In this document: one piece after another, positions 27,439 to 36,466 of the stretch
How positions within the stretch are numbered: the stretch's first letter is position 1
How the letters are laid out: every line of letters starts with the position of its first letter
DNA from: Lachnoclostridium sp. UBA1308
GTDB lineage: Bacteria > Bacillota > Clostridia > Lachnospirales > Lachnospiraceae
Direction: 5' to 3'
NCBI GenBank assembly: GCA_002307215.1
Contig: DBTU01000023.1
Coordinates: forward strand, 134,651-198,650
DNA length: 64,000 nt
Program-made: the position numbers and the translations under genes
Notes under the pieces: model-generated
The model's database searches: none
The model's input: only the letters and a program-made list of their open reading frames with translations
What the model was told of the DNA's origin: nothing

Positions 27439-28278
27439 TTGAAAATAGCATTCTGGAGTAATGCGAGTGAAAAGTGTAATGTTTCAGCTAATTTAGCCGC
27501 TGTCAGCATTGCAGGTGTTCTCCGTTATCCATACTCTGTAATATTAATTGAAAATCGATTAAGCAATAATAATCTGGGCAAGGCTTTTAACGGAGCAAGT
27601 CATATTAATCTCTGTAATGAGGTGGGTACAAATTATTATGACGGTAGCGGTATGGAAGGATTATTGAGGAAAATCTACCGTGGAAACAATACTTCTTCTA
27701 CTCTGCAATCCCATCTTAAGGAAATTATCAATCAACATCTTTACTATATCCCACAAAGCAAAACGATACATAACGAGATATTTGACTATGAATTTGACCG
27801 CTGTTTTATGTCCTTGCTCCGGATGTTGGAGGAGAATGCTGATATCTGTATGATAGATACGGCAAGTCATAATAATCTTAGTACAAAAACAATTCTTGAA
27901 GAAGCTGATCTGATTGTTGTGAACTTATGCCAACAAAAATATATTCTTGATGATTTCTTTTCTAATTATTCCTCCATTATTCCCAAGGCAGTATTTATTA
28001 TAAGCGATTATGATTACCATTTCAATCTAAACACCAAGAGAATATCCTGTCGATATCAAATACCTTTGGAGAGCATCATTGCAATTCCCGGTAACCTAGC
28101 TTATCAAGACGCATATCTATACGGTTCTGTTGTTGAATTTATCTATCGGTATTATTCCTGTCTGAAAGACAATCCAAACTTTGCATTTATTTATTCCATT
28201 AAAAAGGCTGCATACACAATCATAAAAAGAGCTGAATTTAATGTGAAGCAGAAGGAGTTATCCATGTGCTGCAAGTAA
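27439..28278 (+). CDS. MinD/CpaE-like protein with degenerate P-loop
   Basis: 279 residues, TTG start with AAGGAGG (27426-27432). The fold is the ParA/MinD type: an N-terminal strand (KIAFWS), then a region aligned to the deviant Walker A where KGGxGKTT reads SNASEKCN, keeping one Lys but no Gly pair. A later DTASHNNLST aligns with the switch II Asp and LIVVNLCQQ with the following strand. Nucleotide binding is doubtful. In Tad systems CpaE-type proteins position the machine, which suggests a scaffold role here. First gene of the operon. Confidence 0.75.
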   Translation: MKIAFWSNASEKCNVSANLAAVSIAGVLRYPYSVILIENRLSNNNLGKAFNGASHINLCNEVGTNYYDGSGMEGLLRKIYRGNNTSSTLQSHLKEIINQHLYYIPQSKTIHNEIFDYEFDRCFMSLLRMLEENADICMIDTASHNNLSTKTILEEADLIVVNLCQQKYILDDFFSNYSSIIPKAVFIISDYDYHFNLNTKRISCRYQIPLESIIAIPGNLAYQDAYLYGSVVEFIYRYYSCLKDNPNFAFIYSIKKAAYTIIKRAEFNVKQKELSMCCK

Positions 28279-28508
28279 TGTTACTGCGTATTTTACTTAT
28301 CATATTCTCAAGTGGAATATTATATATTTGTCTGTTGTACTTTATTGGATGGCAGGAAGACGGCTATCTGAAAAGAAGAATCAGAAAGTCTGAAAGGAAC
28401 CGGAGAAACAATAAAAGCAGGATCATATTGATTTATCTGCTGGTTTTATCGGTAGGTTTATCGATATATTTCCTAATGATAAAATACTTTGTACGAGGTG
28501 CTTTATGA
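28266..28508 (+). CDS. small membrane protein of the Tad-like operon
   Basis: 80 residues. GTG 28266 is used because AAGGAG lies about 8 bases before it; ATG 28278 is the alternative. Two hydrophobic helices flank a basic cytoplasmic stretch rich in Arg and Lys (about residues 32-50). It overlaps the genes on both sides. Not recognised; probably an assembly factor. Confidence 0.65.
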   Translation: MLQVMLLRILLIIFSSGILYICLLYFIGWQEDGYLKRRIRKSERNRRNNKSRIILIYLLVLSVGLSIYFLMIKYFVRGAL

Positions 28509-29530
28509 AATTATATCGTAGATTGAAAAGATCGACAAAACAGTACATTATTGTTGCATTCATCTGTTTGATCGTGATTGGTGGAGCAGCTTCTTTTACT
28601 TCGGTTGTCATAACCGGCCAGATCAGAAGTGAATATCAGGCGCTCCTAAGTAGCGCGTATTGTGATATGAGTGATAATCAAAGGAGTGTATATGTTGCAT
28701 TAACAGATATCAATAAGGGGGAAATCCTTACGAAGAATATGGCTCAGGAAAAAACCGTTTATTCTTCTCAGCCAATAGGCACCTACATATCACAAAAAGA
28801 AATCGGAATGACGACGCTAATTGATATTCCGGCAGGGACACAGATCCTCAATACAATGCTGACAGATCAGTCGATTTCAGATGAGCTTAGGGAAATTGAA
28901 TATAAGGTTATCAATATTAATTCAAACATTATGAATAATGATACGGTTGATGTTCTGATTTGTTATCCGAACGGAGAGCTTTACGTAGTCCTATCAAAAA
29001 AAGTTATGAAAGGAATAATGCCGGAGAGTGCCACTTGTTTTTTCTGGCTTAGTGAAGAAGATCTGTTAAGAATGTCAGCTGCTATTGTAGATGCAGGGAC
29101 ATATTCAGGTGAACTGATTACCACAAAGTATATCGAACCAAGTATACAAAAGGCTTCAGCCGTTACCTATACGCCTAGTCTTCAGGTGTTGTCCTTTCTT
29201 GAAAAGGACCCGAATATCGTGGATAGATGTTCCCAGGAATTGAATAAGACAATAAGAAAATCATTGGAAAACAGACTGGCTGCAAGTCTGGAAACAGAGG
29301 AAGCACTAAAGGGGTGGAATGTATCTGATTACGAATTTTCTTCGGAGAAAACTACTGATACCGATACAAAAAATAATGATGAATCGGCTGTAACACCATC
29401 ACCTACGATAATACCTCTACCGGAAGATCTAGGGTCAGTAGATCCGGATGCAGGCGCCGAGCTGGGAGATGCAAAACCAGATAACTATGTATATTTCGCA
29501 AGAGAGGGTGAAGCTGATTATGGCGAATAA
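28505..29530 (+). CDS. CpaB/RcpC-like protein with SAF domain
   Basis: 341 residues: an N-terminal membrane helix (about 13-36), then a SAF-like domain at 61-119 (VYVALTDINKGEILTKNM, then the I-P-A-G-T-Q-I-L end). This is the CpaB/RcpC pattern, in which the protein sits at the outer face of the membrane and helps assemble or guide Flp pili. The C-terminal third is variable, ending in a Pro/Thr/Asp-rich tail. The start overlaps the previous stop by 4 bases. Confidence 0.75.
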   Translation: MKLYRRLKRSTKQYIIVAFICLIVIGGAASFTSVVITGQIRSEYQALLSSAYCDMSDNQRSVYVALTDINKGEILTKNMAQEKTVYSSQPIGTYISQKEIGMTTLIDIPAGTQILNTMLTDQSISDELREIEYKVININSNIMNNDTVDVLICYPNGELYVVLSKKVMKGIMPESATCFFWLSEEDLLRMSAAIVDAGTYSGELITTKYIEPSIQKASAVTYTPSLQVLSFLEKDPNIVDRCSQELNKTIRKSLENRLAASLETEEALKGWNVSDYEFSSEKTTDTDTKNNDESAVTPSPTIIPLPEDLGSVDPDAGAELGDAKPDNYVYFAREGEADYGE

Positions 29531-30158
29531 TATTGTGGCATATGCCGGGATTGAGTGCTTTGACCTGATATTATATCAAGCCAGGATATTATCAAAAATG
29601 GAAAGAAAAGTGCTGATACTAGAAAATACGGATTTAGGAGCACTAAAATTTACTATTCCAATGCCTTTGGGAATGGATCCATTCATTCATCCAATTACTT
29701 ATCGTCATATTGATTTTGCAATAATGGCACTCACGACTGACTTGATTGAACTATATGATGATATTTTTATATCTTATGGATTTTATGTTCCGGAAGCAGA
29801 GTACCGCAGAATAGTTTTTACCACTGATTTATATCTACATAACATGAAAAAGATTATTGCATTGATGAAGCATAATAACTGTGAAAAATATAGCTTGCTG
29901 GTAAGAAACGTAATTGATGTTGATGTTCCAAGTCACTTATTTGAAGAACTGGGTAGCGATAAAGATATTGACTACATAGATTTTGATGAATATGACTATG
30001 AGAATGCTTTATTGTGCCAACATTATCAGTCAATAAGGTTTAGCAGTGTTTCCAGAAAGACTAAAAAGTATCTGTTAAAGCAAATCAAACTGCTATATCC
30101 GGATATATCTAAGAAGACACTTAATAATGCTTATAAGTCTGCCAAGGGGGGAAAATAA
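29520..30158 (+). CDS. P-loop-less MinD-like protein
   Basis: 212 residues from ATG 29520, overlapping the previous gene by 11 bases. It begins with a strand and helix (NIVAYAGIECFDLILYQARI) like a Rossmann/ParA fold but lacks any Gly-Lys loop. Later strands such as YDDIFISYGF and RRIVFTTDLY occupy the positions of the MinD core, and the C-terminus is basic. It resembles accessory MinD-like proteins of Bacillota Tad-like loci. Probably structural rather than an ATPase. Confidence 0.6.
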   Translation: MANNIVAYAGIECFDLILYQARILSKMERKVLILENTDLGALKFTIPMPLGMDPFIHPITYRHIDFAIMALTTDLIELYDDIFISYGFYVPEAEYRRIVFTTDLYLHNMKKIIALMKHNNCEKYSLLVRNVIDVDVPSHLFEELGSDKDIDYIDFDEYDYENALLCQHYQSIRFSSVSRKTKKYLLKQIKLLYPDISKKTLNNAYKSAKGGK

Positions 30159-30162
30159 TCAT

Positions 30163-30987
30163 ATGGAGATAGTATTCTGGTCACCTGTGCACGGGCAATC
30201 TGCATCGACAAGTAATACGCTCATATTTACTCTTTTAAGCGGGATTCGTGACAAGAAAAAGTGTATCCTAACGCAAACGCATTTTAATTATAACAACCTG
30301 GAAGCTCCTCTTGTACAGAGTAATTCTAAAAGTGCCTCGGAATTTTTTATGGATGTCGGGATTGATGCTCTGGTTAAAAGGTTTAAGGCGGAACGGATTA
30401 GTCAAAAAACAATTGAAAATTGTTGTATATCACTACCGAAAACGATTATCAGCCTGTTACCCGGAACAACAAAAATTAACAGGGAGGATTTTGAGGATGA
30501 AATCGGACTGATAGCTCCGAGACTGATCAGGGAAGTTGATAAGTATTATGACCTTGTTATAGTAGATGCAAGTCCTTCGAGAAATGATCTGTCCCAAAAA
30601 TTAATGGACGATGCAGCCGTGGTTGTAGTCAACTTAAGTCAGAACATAGGAGTTATAGATACGTTTTTTCATTCCTTTAAACCTTCAATTAACAATAGAG
30701 TGTTTTATTTGTTTGGGTCCTATGACTGTGACAGCAAATATAACATTAATAATATCCGCAAAAGGTATAAAGAAATCAATGTAAGCAACTCGGGAGTGAT
30801 ACCATATAATACTAAGTTTAAGGATGCACAAATTGAGAGCAGCGTTGTAGAGTTCGTCCGAAAAAATATAAATTGCAGTAAATTGAGTGATAATAATTAT
30901 TTCATGATGAAGTCAATTAGTGCCACAGAAAAAATAATTAAATTAGCCGGTAAGAAGCAGGAGGTAAGAAAGGGGATTTTAAGATGA
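30163..30987 (+). CDS. MinD/CpaE-like protein with FWSPVHGQ motif
   Basis: 274 residues from ATG 30163, with GGGGGG upstream. Starts MEIVFWSPVHGQSASTSNTL, where the P-loop Lys of GKT is Gln (HGQSAS). Switch II region VIVDASPSRNDLS and following strand VVVVNLSQN fit the MinD family, and the C-terminal QIESSVVEFVRKN parallels a similar GSVVEFIYRYY in the protein at 27439. The two are therefore distant paralogues. Its end overlaps the ATPase gene by 4 bases. Confidence 0.75.
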   Translation: MEIVFWSPVHGQSASTSNTLIFTLLSGIRDKKKCILTQTHFNYNNLEAPLVQSNSKSASEFFMDVGIDALVKRFKAERISQKTIENCCISLPKTIISLLPGTTKINREDFEDEIGLIAPRLIREVDKYYDLVIVDASPSRNDLSQKLMDDAAVVVVNLSQNIGVIDTFFHSFKPSINNRVFYLFGSYDCDSKYNINNIRKRYKEINVSNSGVIPYNTKFKDAQIESSVVEFVRKNINCSKLSDNNYFMMKSISATEKIIKLAGKKQEVRKGILR

Positions 30988-32831
30988 ATATGGATCAAAA
31001 CACCATCTTAATTGCCGGTAGTGTTACTGCAGTAGCCCTAACAGCATTTTATCATTATAAAAAAGACCTGGATCAGGAAGCGAAGGTTGACGAAATAAAT
31101 GTTTATTCCATTCCCTATTTGTGTGAGAACATCAAAACTCAGATCAATGAAAATGTAAATCAGAACCTGACATCTTTATATATAAGTAAGACGGAAATGG
31201 AAAAGAGAAAAGAGAACAAAAAAAGACTAACTAAGGCGGTAAGATCATGCGCGCAGGGAGATCCGGGCGAAAAAGCTTTTATGCTCTCTTATGTGAAAGA
31301 TCTGTTGCAAAGCAAATTGAATATCAATGAAGAAACAATTGATTTTGTTATTCCGTTTGATCAGCCGGATATGCTCACCGGTCAGGACAAATATGACATA
31401 CTTATGCAGATATACATAAAGAAAGATGGCTTCGAGGCCTTTGGCAATCTGAATAAATTATGCAAGTTTGAGGAAGACAAGCTGAATAATTACGGAGTAT
31501 ATTATGAGGTTGACAAAGATGATATAAGCCGGTATTACAGAGAGTTTTCAATACATTTAAATTATGTATTGAAGCTGGCTGTTGTTACTCAGAGAGTCTT
31601 TCAAGAAGTTTATGGGCTTGGAGTAGTTGATGAGTTGATTTATCAAAAATCTATAGATGGTATATCTGCCGGAAATAGTGGCTTGACATATGAGCAGTAT
31701 AATTATATGGAGGAAATCATGCAAACCTCAGATATAACGGTACCCAAGTCATACGAGAGTGTCTGGATTATCCTTCATGGAAAACCCATTCACTTTTCGT
31801 TTTTAAGCTTTAGAAGTAAAGCTGAATTAATCAGAGTATGTACAAATCTATATCTCTATGACAACGTAGGACACTTGAATTCATCGAACGGATATAAATT
31901 ATCGTATCTCAGGAACGGAAGTCGTGTCGTTGTAACGAGACCGAAGCTTACCTCCGGCTGGGCTTTCTTTGTTAGAAAATTTGATAGTGTGAAGGCACTG
32001 GATATAAATAAGCTGATCATTGATAAAAACTATAGCATCGTTAAAGAAACTGTAATATGGATGGTAAAGGGGATGCTAAATATCATCATATCAGGGGATC
32101 AGGGATCAGGGAAAACAACTTTCTTGAAATGCATTTTTCAGTTTATGGATCAGAGGTTTGAGATAAGGACTACAGAGGCCGAATTCGAATTATGGCTGAA
32201 TGTACTGTATCCAAATCTCAGTACAGTGGCATTTCGCTCGACTGATGAGGTTAGTATCATTGATGCAATTAACATTGAGAAGAAAACAAACGGCGTAATT
32301 ATGGTTCTAGGCGAAATAGTGGATACAATTCAGGCAAATGCGTATATTTCTCTTACACAATCAGGAACGAAATGTACCTACGGTACCATTCATACGATTA
32401 CGGAAGAGGATTTAATCGATTACTTTCGGAGTGCTTTATTATCCAAGAATGGAAATTTTACAAATGAAATGGCGGCCGAAGAACAGGCAGCAAACGGTAT
32501 TAATATAGATATTCACTGGGAAAAGACAGGAGATGGGCACCGTTATATCAGCTATATCACAGAAATTATTCCTTATCCCAGGAGGAATGTCAATACAGAC
32601 GATTCGATGGAAAAGATCGCTGAATCGTTGCAGATGCTATCCAGAAGAAGAGCATTTGAGACACGGGAAATAATCACATTTGAGAATGGCGAATATATAA
32701 TAAAAAATTCATTTTCTGAGCGTGCAGTAAAGAAAATCATAAAAAATTTAAGTATGGAGGATAGAGAAAAATTCTTGACGTTCAATAAAAAGATAGAAGA
32801 ATACATAGAAAGTTCGGAAAGGAGTGAATAA
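30984..32831 (+). CDS. CpaF/TadA-like secretion ATPase, membrane-anchored
   Basis: 615 residues. The C-terminal half is a type II/IV secretion ATPase: Walker A GDQGSGKTT (371-379), an Asp-box-like TTEAEFEL in place of the usual E-D-x-x-E-L, a VLGEIVD Walker B region (~441) and TIHT (~469-472) in the His-box position. This should power filament assembly from the cytoplasmic side. Unusually, the N-terminus has a hydrophobic helix (about 8-22) before a long linker; CpaF proteins are normally soluble. Start overlaps the previous gene by 4 bases, with AAAGGGG upstream. Confidence 0.85.
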   Translation: MNMDQNTILIAGSVTAVALTAFYHYKKDLDQEAKVDEINVYSIPYLCENIKTQINENVNQNLTSLYISKTEMEKRKENKKRLTKAVRSCAQGDPGEKAFMLSYVKDLLQSKLNINEETIDFVIPFDQPDMLTGQDKYDILMQIYIKKDGFEAFGNLNKLCKFEEDKLNNYGVYYEVDKDDISRYYREFSIHLNYVLKLAVVTQRVFQEVYGLGVVDELIYQKSIDGISAGNSGLTYEQYNYMEEIMQTSDITVPKSYESVWIILHGKPIHFSFLSFRSKAELIRVCTNLYLYDNVGHLNSSNGYKLSYLRNGSRVVVTRPKLTSGWAFFVRKFDSVKALDINKLIIDKNYSIVKETVIWMVKGMLNIIISGDQGSGKTTFLKCIFQFMDQRFEIRTTEAEFELWLNVLYPNLSTVAFRSTDEVSIIDAINIEKKTNGVIMVLGEIVDTIQANAYISLTQSGTKCTYGTIHTITEEDLIDYFRSALLSKNGNFTNEMAAEEQAANGINIDIHWEKTGDGHRYISYITEIIPYPRRNVNTDDSMEKIAESLQMLSRRRAFETREIITFENGEYIIKNSFSERAVKKIIKNLSMEDREKFLTFNKKIEEYIESSERSE

Positions 32832-32833
32832 GA

Positions 32834-34915
32834 ATGCACTTATTGGGACTTATGAGCAGACAGCAGTGGCTGATCATAGGAATGGTTGCACTGATTGTAC
32901 TTGTAGTGGGCTGGCCTACGATCAATGTGATAGATCAAAATAGAAGGATGAAAAAAAACTTCGGAGCTTCCATGTCTAAAAAGTATAAAAGGGATGTACG
33001 TAATTATATTTATGGAAAACTTCGTGTTTTTAGCCTTACGAGAAATTATGTAGATATGATCAGCCGGAGATATGAACTTCTATACCCTGGGGATGCTGCC
33101 AACATAGCAATAAGAGCTGTAAATACAACATTCTTTACCTGGGGAGCGTGTGCAGCGGCAATTGTTCTAATTTGGCTTGGACATATAAATTTCATTAATA
33201 CATTGGTTTCAATTTTGGTAGTCTATGTTGTGAATAAAGAAATAATAGCCTATATGGTGATAAGCACGGAAATTAATCTGCTGGAAGATATGGTCTTGTT
33301 TATTTCTAATATACGCCACAATTTCTATATAAAACGTATGATTGATGATGCCATATTGCTTTCCATGAAAGATATAGGCAGGTATGAGAGTAGTAGCTCG
33401 TTTTTTCCAAAGTTATGGAAACGGGATGGATATGAAATGAAAGTACACGCTGACAAGCTGTATGAAATAGTGATTTCCAGTAACATAAAAGAAGAAATCA
33501 TGAACTATAATGCGATTATGCACAATAAGTTCATAAAAATGCTGCTCTCCTTATGTATCAATGTTATGGAGTATGGTGATAAGACAGTGAAAGGAGAAGA
33601 TCTGTTTGCGGCTAATCTCGAAAATCTGAAGGAGCAGATTAATACCGAAATCATAAAAATGAAGAAGTTACAGTTTCGGTTTTCGGGTTTTTCTTTTGTA
33701 ACGATTGCAGTATGTATACCTATGGATGCAATAAGAAAATTTGCACTTTCAATTGTCCCTGAGTTGAACAATATTTACAACGGTAGGATCGGGAGTATCT
33801 ATGTGGTCGTTACCATTGTAACCGCACTAGTAATCTATTTACGAAACAATCAGTTGAAGGAGAGTAATAGACAGCTGCCACAAAACAATTTGTTTTTTAA
33901 AAGATTAGAAAGAATCCGATTTATAAAAAATATATTGGATAATTATTTGGAAAAGAATGAAGCAGGGATACTTCGGTGGAAGGAGATATTAAAGGTGATA
34001 GGAGAATCTTTATCACCAAGACAGTTTTTATTGAAAAAAATGGTATATGCAGTGGCAGTGTGTCTTTCCTCTATTGTCTTTGTATTCTTTCTTCACGATA
34101 TGAATCAAAATAATATTGTAAGTAAGGTAGTTGTACTTCCTGAAAACATAACGGTAGCAAATAAAGTTCAGACAGAATTAATGAAGGATACAATCATAAA
34201 ATATGTGCAGTATTATAAAGACAAGGATGAAGCAGATCGGAAATTAATAGTAAAGGACATAATCGCAGAAGGGACCTTTTATAATACAAAAATAAATGAG
34301 GCCCTAGCCGATGAAGCGGTAAGAAGGATTCATCTTTACAAAAACGAGTATTTCAAATTCTATGAGCTTCTTATTTGTTTTGGACTATCCATAATTGCTT
34401 ATCACATCCCTTACAGAATTATTTTGCATAAGAAAAAGGTTATGCAACTAAATATGGATGATGAAGTGAACCAGTTAAATGCAATTATCTATATGTTAAT
34501 GTACAGCGACCATATCACCATAAAGGATTTACTTGAGGAACTGGAGCTTTTTTCGGTTGTATTCAGACAAACAATCCATGAATGCATCAATGATTATAAC
34601 AGTGGGGATATTGAAGCCTTGGAACAGATGAAGGAAAAAGAAGCTTATGGACCCTTTATTAGATTGGTGGACAACCTGATCCGGTGTGATGACATGGCAA
34701 TTTATAAGGCATTCGATGAAATCGCATCAGACCGTGAAAATTATTATGAACGCAAAATACTAGATGATGAGATAAGTATACAGAGGAAAGTGAACATAGC
34801 GCTGCCATTGTCCTGGATACCGACAGTTATGGTAATGATATATTTGCTTTTACCTATATTAACTACCGCGATTGGATTGCTTGATTCATTTAAGGAAATG
34901 ACCACCAACATATAA
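32834..34915 (+). CDS. TadB-TadC-like fused inner-membrane platform protein
   Basis: 693 residues, about twice the length of TadB or TadC. An N-terminal helix (13-30), helix pairs near 97-140 and 283-335, then a second set near 402-420 and 512-530, and a last helix at 659-683. The region NLLEDMVLFISNIRHN resembles the first T2SSF/GspF repeat, and the last 180 residues (DEVNQLNAIIYMLMYSD onward) resemble the TadC repeat. Likely the platform that the ATPase works on. It lies directly after the ATPase gene, as in Tad loci. Confidence 0.75.
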   Translation: MHLLGLMSRQQWLIIGMVALIVLVVGWPTINVIDQNRRMKKNFGASMSKKYKRDVRNYIYGKLRVFSLTRNYVDMISRRYELLYPGDAANIAIRAVNTTFFTWGACAAAIVLIWLGHINFINTLVSILVVYVVNKEIIAYMVISTEINLLEDMVLFISNIRHNFYIKRMIDDAILLSMKDIGRYESSSSFFPKLWKRDGYEMKVHADKLYEIVISSNIKEEIMNYNAIMHNKFIKMLLSLCINVMEYGDKTVKGEDLFAANLENLKEQINTEIIKMKKLQFRFSGFSFVTIAVCIPMDAIRKFALSIVPELNNIYNGRIGSIYVVVTIVTALVIYLRNNQLKESNRQLPQNNLFFKRLERIRFIKNILDNYLEKNEAGILRWKEILKVIGESLSPRQFLLKKMVYAVAVCLSSIVFVFFLHDMNQNNIVSKVVVLPENITVANKVQTELMKDTIIKYVQYYKDKDEADRKLIVKDIIAEGTFYNTKINEALADEAVRRIHLYKNEYFKFYELLICFGLSIIAYHIPYRIILHKKKVMQLNMDDEVNQLNAIIYMLMYSDHITIKDLLEELELFSVVFRQTIHECINDYNSGDIEALEQMKEKEAYGPFIRLVDNLIRCDDMAIYKAFDEIASDRENYYERKILDDEISIQRKVNIALPLSWIPTVMVMIYLLLPILTTAIGLLDSFKEMTTNI

Positions 34916-34948
34916 AAAACATAATGATAGTACGAGGAGGATAAAATT

Positions 34949-35425
34949 ATGACGAATGCACAAAAATTTCTTTTGATGTTAGCTTCATTAATAATAGTAT
35001 GCATTTTATGTGTTATTGCTTTTAAAATAACGAACGAAGGAAAGTCCGCGATTAACGGCTATACAAATAACTTCAACAATATGACTGGTCAATATCAGGA
35101 TATTGAAAAGGCCATCTATGACGGCTCCGCAGTTCAGGGGAGTGAGGTGGTCAATTTGATCAAGAATGTTATCAAATCAGATGAAGAACTTGCAATCAGG
35201 GTAAGTACAAAAGCAAGCGCTAACAGAGACTATAATTATAACTTTACTGCGGAAACGACTACTACGCCGGCCTCATTGGGTACCCACATAACAACAAGTG
35301 TGGATATACAGCTGGCAGATAACAAGACAGATACGTGGTACATCAATACAAATGCCCCATTTATTGGTAAAGTTTATAAAGATGCAAATGACCTAATTAT
35401 CTGTATTGAGTTTGTTCAGCAGTAA
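34949..35425 (+). CDS. pilin-like protein 1
   Basis: 158 residues with AGGAGG ahead of ATG 34949. Short N-terminus (MTNAQKF), one long hydrophobic helix (about 8-28), a helical stretch, then a small beta-rich domain. It shares the layout and a G-S-E-V-V-N-L-I-K segment (about residues 67-75) with the next protein. This suits a type IV filament subunit, though no classic prepilin peptidase site (G/A before F/M-x-x-x-E) is clear. Function inferred from position after the platform gene. Confidence 0.65.
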   Translation: MTNAQKFLLMLASLIIVCILCVIAFKITNEGKSAINGYTNNFNNMTGQYQDIEKAIYDGSAVQGSEVVNLIKNVIKSDEELAIRVSTKASANRDYNYNFTAETTTTPASLGTHITTSVDIQLADNKTDTWYINTNAPFIGKVYKDANDLIICIEFVQQ

Positions 35426-35461
35426 AATAGGAGCATAAAGCGGTAGATAGGGATGGGAAAC

Positions 35462-35530
35462 ATGAAATTATGGTACTTTTTATCAGCACATTTATTACTT
35501 GCATTTTTATATGGATTGGTTTCAACTTAA
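35462..35530 (+). CDS. possible 22-residue hydrophobic peptide
   Basis: MKLWYFLSAHLLLAFLYGLVST, between two pilin-like genes. It could be a small membrane peptide of the filament system or chance. The ribosome site (GGGATGGG) is modest. Confidence 0.25.
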   Translation: MKLWYFLSAHLLLAFLYGLVST

Positions 35531-35560
35531 CACTTTAATGCTTAATGAAAGGAATTGATT

Positions 35561-35995
35561 ATGAGTACGGCAAATAAATTATTATTATTAGCGGCGTGCA
35601 CTATGATTACCTGCATTCTAGTATGGATGGGCATTCATTTAATGAATATAGGAAAAGATATTGGTCAGGATGCAATGAGTCAGATGAACGAACTTAACAA
35701 TGATATCAAAGATAGCGGAATCATGAAGTATGATGAAAATGATAATATAAACGGAAGCGAAATTATTAATTTAATGAAAGAAAAACTTGGAGATTATGAG
35801 GATAGTGAGACCGCACCGATTTATATTAAGGTAGTTGTGGGTACTACAGAAAATACATATAGCAATGGCTCATTAATCAGTAATGTTCGTGACTTTACAG
35901 ATGAAAGATATATTCCTCCCACCGCTGTATATAAAGGCGACGTGATTAAGAACGACAATGATGTAATCCTTGGCGTCGAATTCACACAGATATAG
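35561..35995 (+). CDS. pilin-like protein 2
   Basis: 144 residues from ATG 35561 (AAAGGAA upstream). Begins MSTANKLLLLA with a helix to about residue 28, then N-G-S-E-I-I-N-L-M-K (about 65-74) matching the segment in pilin-like protein 1. Ends VILGVEFTQI, close to LIICIEFVQQ of protein 1. The two are paralogues that could form a mixed filament. Confidence 0.65.
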   Translation: MSTANKLLLLAACTMITCILVWMGIHLMNIGKDIGQDAMSQMNELNNDIKDSGIMKYDENDNINGSEIINLMKEKLGDYEDSETAPIYIKVVVGTTENTYSNGSLISNVRDFTDERYIPPTAVYKGDVIKNDNDVILGVEFTQI

Positions 35996-36065
35996 CAGGA
36001 TAAAAAATATATGCTTAAATAATACTGCCGGTGAAACCGACAGGTAAAAAAGAAACGGTGATTAT

Positions 36066-36437
36066 ATGTCGAATGCTCTTAAATTATTGCGCCTGACATT
36101 CTCGGTTATAGTATTCTGCACAGGTGTGCTTCTATTGATCCACAGTGCAACCGTGTATAATGAGGCTTTAAACGTCACCAGAGACAATTATAAGGACAAG
36201 CAGATATATCAGCTATATAACGATAAAGATATGGAAGTAGTGTCCTATGCGGAACTTATAGCAACACTGTGTAACAGCCTTGAATATGATATCGCGATTG
36301 ACGGAGCGTCTATTGATAAAGATAATTTTAAACTGGAAAATGTTCAAAATTATAACATCCGAAATACAAATTATAATAAGAGTTATGAGTATGATGACTA
36401 CGGGATAATAAATATAGTAATATATACCGGAAAATAA
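36066..36437 (+). CDS. pilin-like protein 3
   Basis: 123 residues. N-terminus MSNALKLLRLTFSVIVFCTG matches the helix pattern of the two preceding proteins, and the S-Y-A-E-L-I-A-T-L-C stretch aligns with their G-S-E segment. More diverged. Weak ribosome site. Probably a minor subunit. Confidence 0.6.
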   Translation: MSNALKLLRLTFSVIVFCTGVLLLIHSATVYNEALNVTRDNYKDKQIYQLYNDKDMEVVSYAELIATLCNSLEYDIAIDGASIDKDNFKLENVQNYNIRNTNYNKSYEYDDYGIINIVIYTGK

Positions 36438-36466
36438 GAAGACACAAATGAAGGAGGGTATGTGCC

